From contig JAQXSW010000007.1 in assembly GCA_029219165.1 (NCBI GenBank), positions 248,001-312,000 of the forward strand: 64,000 nucleotides of DNA. Reading direction: 5' to 3'. Within the stretch, counting starts at the first letter, position 1, and every line of letters begins with the position of its first letter. The notes beneath the pieces are model-generated. The model had not been told where the DNA came from. It did not search any database and was given only the letters and a program-made list of their open reading frames with translations. Shown here piece by piece: positions 62,163 through 64,000 of this stretch. Position numbers and translations under genes: made by a program. This stretch comes from Oscillospiraceae bacterium (GTDB lineage Bacteria; Bacillota; Clostridia; Oscillospirales; Acutalibacteraceae).

Positions 62163-62936
62163 ATGGCAAAAGTATTTGCAATAACAAATCAAAAAGGTGG
62201 GGTTGGAAAAACCTCTACAACTGAAGGTCTTGGCGCTTGTTTAAAAGCCAAGGGCTATAGAGTTTTATGCATTGATCTTGATCCACAAGGAAATTTGAGT
62301 TTTAGTGTAGATGCTGAAACAGATGATTTTCCAACAATTTATGACGTAATGCGTGGAAGTACTAAACCTCTTCATGCAGTTCAGCGCACTCCTTCATTTG
62401 ATATTATTGGAGCAAATATCCTTCTTTCTGGCATTGAGCTTGAATTTACACAACGTGATAGAGAATTTATATTGAAAAATGCTATAGATGCTGCTCGCTC
62501 CAGATATGACTATATTTTAATTGATACACCACCTGCACTTAGTATTTTGACAGTAAATGCATTTGTTGCTGCAGATGCCATTATTATTCCTATGCTTGCT
62601 GATATTTTCAGTCTTCAAGGAATTGCTGAGCTATATGAGACAATTGAAAGAGTTAAGGAGCGCTATAATCCAAGCCTTAAAATTGAGGGTATTCTTCTTA
62701 ATAAATATAGCTCAAGATCTGTTCTTACAAGAGAAATTCTTGCAACTGCAGAACTTGTTGCCGTTCAAATGAATACAAAAATATTCAAGAAGAAAATACG
62801 TACAGCTTGTGCCATTGCTGAGGCACAGGCAAAACAAGTGCCTCTTCTTGAATATTCAAAAAGAAGCAATATAACTAAGGACTATATGATATTCGCGGAC
62901 GAAATCATCACCGGAGGTGAAGATTATGGCGAATAA
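62163..62936 (+). CDS. ParA/Soj-family ATPase
   Basis: 257 aa. Deviant Walker A QKGGVGKTSTT (10-20), IDLDPQGNLSF, Walker B YDYILIDTPPAL, and IEGILLNKYSSRSVLTREILA. It resembles chromosomal Soj/ParA rather than FlhG/MinD, having no MinD-type amphipathic tail. No parB is adjacent; the partner is the ComFB-like gene that overlaps its end by 11 bp. ATG at 62163 has only a weak GTGGTG site. It may position a complex rather than segregate a chromosome. Confidence 0.88.
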   Translation: MAKVFAITNQKGGVGKTSTTEGLGACLKAKGYRVLCIDLDPQGNLSFSVDAETDDFPTIYDVMRGSTKPLHAVQRTPSFDIIGANILLSGIELEFTQRDREFILKNAIDAARSRYDYILIDTPPALSILTVNAFVAADAIIIPMLADIFSLQGIAELYETIERVKERYNPSLKIEGILLNKYSSRSVLTREILATAELVAVQMNTKIFKKKIRTACAIAEAQAKQVPLLEYSKRSNITKDYMIFADEIITGGEDYGE

Positions 62937-63525
62937 GAAAACATTTGACAGAGAAAAAATGTACAGGAAGATTATGCCAACATATTATGATAACAATTTT
63001 GCATTGGCATCTGACTCTGTAGCAGTTGATACTCAAAATGAGTATGTGGTAGATGATGAAGTAGAGGAAATAGAAATTCCGGAGGCATCTATTGAAGAAC
63101 CTAAGCCTGCTGAGTCTACAGTGGTTAATTTTCCAATAAATCAATCGCATAAGAAAGCTGTTCCTGCTTTTCCTGAAAATAAAGAGCCCACATTTGGCTT
63201 TGGAGATGGCATTAGTTCCACACGCCTTAGGGCAAGAGAAATGGAACGCATTCGTGAACAGCATGACAATATTGCCATATATAATCTAACTGAGAAAATT
63301 ATTGTTGATAAACTTGACATGGTTATGGAAAGTATGAACTGCTGTAAATGCGATCGTTGTAAAATGGATGTTATGGCTCTTACTTTAAATAATATGGATC
63401 CATACTATATTGTCAGAGCTTCCAACAGCCCCGACTACACAAAGCTTGAAAAAGAAATTTCTAACAAAGCCACGAGCGTTGTTTTGAAATCGGCTTTAAA
63501 GGTTCGTAAAAACCCAAGACATTAA
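62926..63525 (+). CDS. ComFB-domain protein with acidic N-terminal extension
   Basis: 199 aa. Residues 1-~100 are polar and acidic (VVDDEVEEIEIPEASIEEPKPAE) and probably flexible; residues ~110-195 are ComFB-like: IYNLTEKIIVDKLDMVMESMNCCKCDRCKMDVMALTLNNMDPYYIVRAS. The CxxCxxC-type cluster and DVMALTLN are the family signature. ComFB proteins have been reported as cyclic-dinucleotide receptors in some bacteria. ATG at 62926 with GGAGGTG upstream, overlapping parA, so the two are translationally coupled. Confidence 0.8.
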   Translation: MANKKTFDREKMYRKIMPTYYDNNFALASDSVAVDTQNEYVVDDEVEEIEIPEASIEEPKPAESTVVNFPINQSHKKAVPAFPENKEPTFGFGDGISSTRLRAREMERIREQHDNIAIYNLTEKIIVDKLDMVMESMNCCKCDRCKMDVMALTLNNMDPYYIVRASNSPDYTKLEKEISNKATSVVLKSALKVRKNPRH

Positions 63526-63541
63526 AATATTAGACCTTAAA

Positions 63542-63583
63542 AACCGACAGATAATATAGATTATTCTGTCGGTTGTTTTTTTT
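63542..63583 (+). terminator. Terminator after parA-comFB
   Basis: 10-bp stem AACCGACAGA/TCTGTCGGTT with a 13-nt AT loop, then G and T8. Confidence 0.88.
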
Positions 63584-63600
63584 GAAAAGAGGTATTCTTT

Positions 63601-64000
63601 ATGCGTGTTTCACAATATAAAATTATAAATGAATTGTGTGGTTCCATTCTTGAAGCATATAGAATTATTGAAGATACAAAAAATTATGACCTTCTTGGTG
63701 ACTGTATAGATGCACTTTCAATAATTGCTGAATCTATTGAGAATGAGGATTGTCCTAAGTTTGAGTCAACTTTAATAGATATGACTGAACTTCTACCGGA
63801 CAATGCCGCAAACGGAGCTAATATGCCTCGTTTGGTTCTCCTTGCTGAAAAACTTCAAAAACTTGCTAAAAAGGAACTGAAATACAGACTTCGCGTTCTT
63901 TTTGTTGCAGAACTTTCTTCTAAATGGGATTCAATGGAAAGTGTATATGAGGCCTTCAAAAAGCGCGATGATGTTGATATAGATGTGGTCTTAGAGCCGA
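63601..64000 (+). CDS. Probable CDP-glycerol glycerophosphotransferase-like protein, 3' partial
   Basis: 133 codons are visible before the window ends. It starts MRVSQYKIINELCGSILEAYRIIED, a helical N-terminal part, then RLRVLFVAELSSKWDSMESVYEAFKKRDDVDIDVVLEP, which resembles the segment KxxFLPYxASMWDSLESVW at the head of some clostridial TagB/TagF-like glycerophosphotransferases. That would place it in teichoic-acid-like polymer synthesis. The catalytic part is outside, so the call is tentative. AAAAGAGG lies 9 nt before the ATG. Confidence 0.4.
   Translation, partial: MRVSQYKIINELCGSILEAYRIIEDTKNYDLLGDCIDALSIIAESIENEDCPKFESTLIDMTELLPDNAANGANMPRLVLLAEKLQKLAKKELKYRLRVLFVAELSSKWDSMESVYEAFKKRDDVDIDVVLEP

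Noticed and set aside
62163..62936. ParA gene as flhG
   Set aside because: Its motifs are closer to Soj/ParA, it has no membrane-targeting tail, and it is not next to flhF.

Overview
The window is AT-rich chromosomal DNA from a motile low-GC Gram-positive bacterium, most probably class Clostridia (Bacillota). The evidence is the gene order ffs-dnaX-ybaB-recR, rpsF-ssb-rpsR, MurT/GatD-type genes, strong AGGAGG ribosome sites, frequent TTG/GTG starts, a guanine riboswitch on xpt, and one long Firmicutes-type fla operon. No insertion sequence, prophage, rRNA or CRISPR array was seen.

Layout. 1-1077: end of a repeat-rich Pro/Val/Glu protein. 1121-6201 (minus): secA followed by two membrane GGDEF proteins. 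6362-11302 (plus): ARG boxes, then argG, argH, murT and a gatD-like gene lacking the glutaminase catalytic residues. 11636-12958 (minus): a flavoprotein. 13027-16895 (minus): ffs, dnaX, ybaB, recR, smpB, ssrA. 16981-20765 (plus): rlmB and a large membrane protein built like a P-type ATPase but with eroded motifs. 20766-23093 (minus): prfB and rpsF-ssb-rpsR. 23114-29766 (plus): a RING/DUF2628-like protein, glmU, pth, mfd. 29768-31314 (minus): a two-gene ABC exporter. 31400-33106 (plus): a Lys-rich membrane protein, a structured ncRNA of unknown family, a one-helix miniprotein, initiator tRNA-Met and a guanine riboswitch. 33125-38696 (plus): xpt and a BMP-type nucleoside ABC transporter.

38967-60816 (plus): a flagellar operon from one extended -10 promoter: flgB-flgC-fliE-fliF-fliG-fliH-fliI-fliJ-fliK-flgD-TIGR02530-flgE-flbD-motA-motB-fliM-fliY-cheY-fliO-fliP-fliQ-fliR-flhB-flhA-fliA-two rod genes. 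It encodes basal body, export apparatus, hook, stator, switch and the flagellar sigma factor. fliL, flhF and flhG are absent from their usual places. Next come a FapA/DUF342 gene, a ParA ATPase coupled to a ComFB-like protein, and the start of a probable CDP-glycerol glycerophosphotransferase running off the end.

Most worth following up: the MurT/GatD pair with a dead glutaminase site, the P-type ATPase-like pseudoenzyme, the orphan ncRNA at 32097-32280 with a palindrome across its promoter, the ParA-ComFB pair behind a fla operon without flhFG, a tmRNA tag ending in QAA, and an initiator tRNA with C at position 73. Family names come from recalled motifs, not searches.
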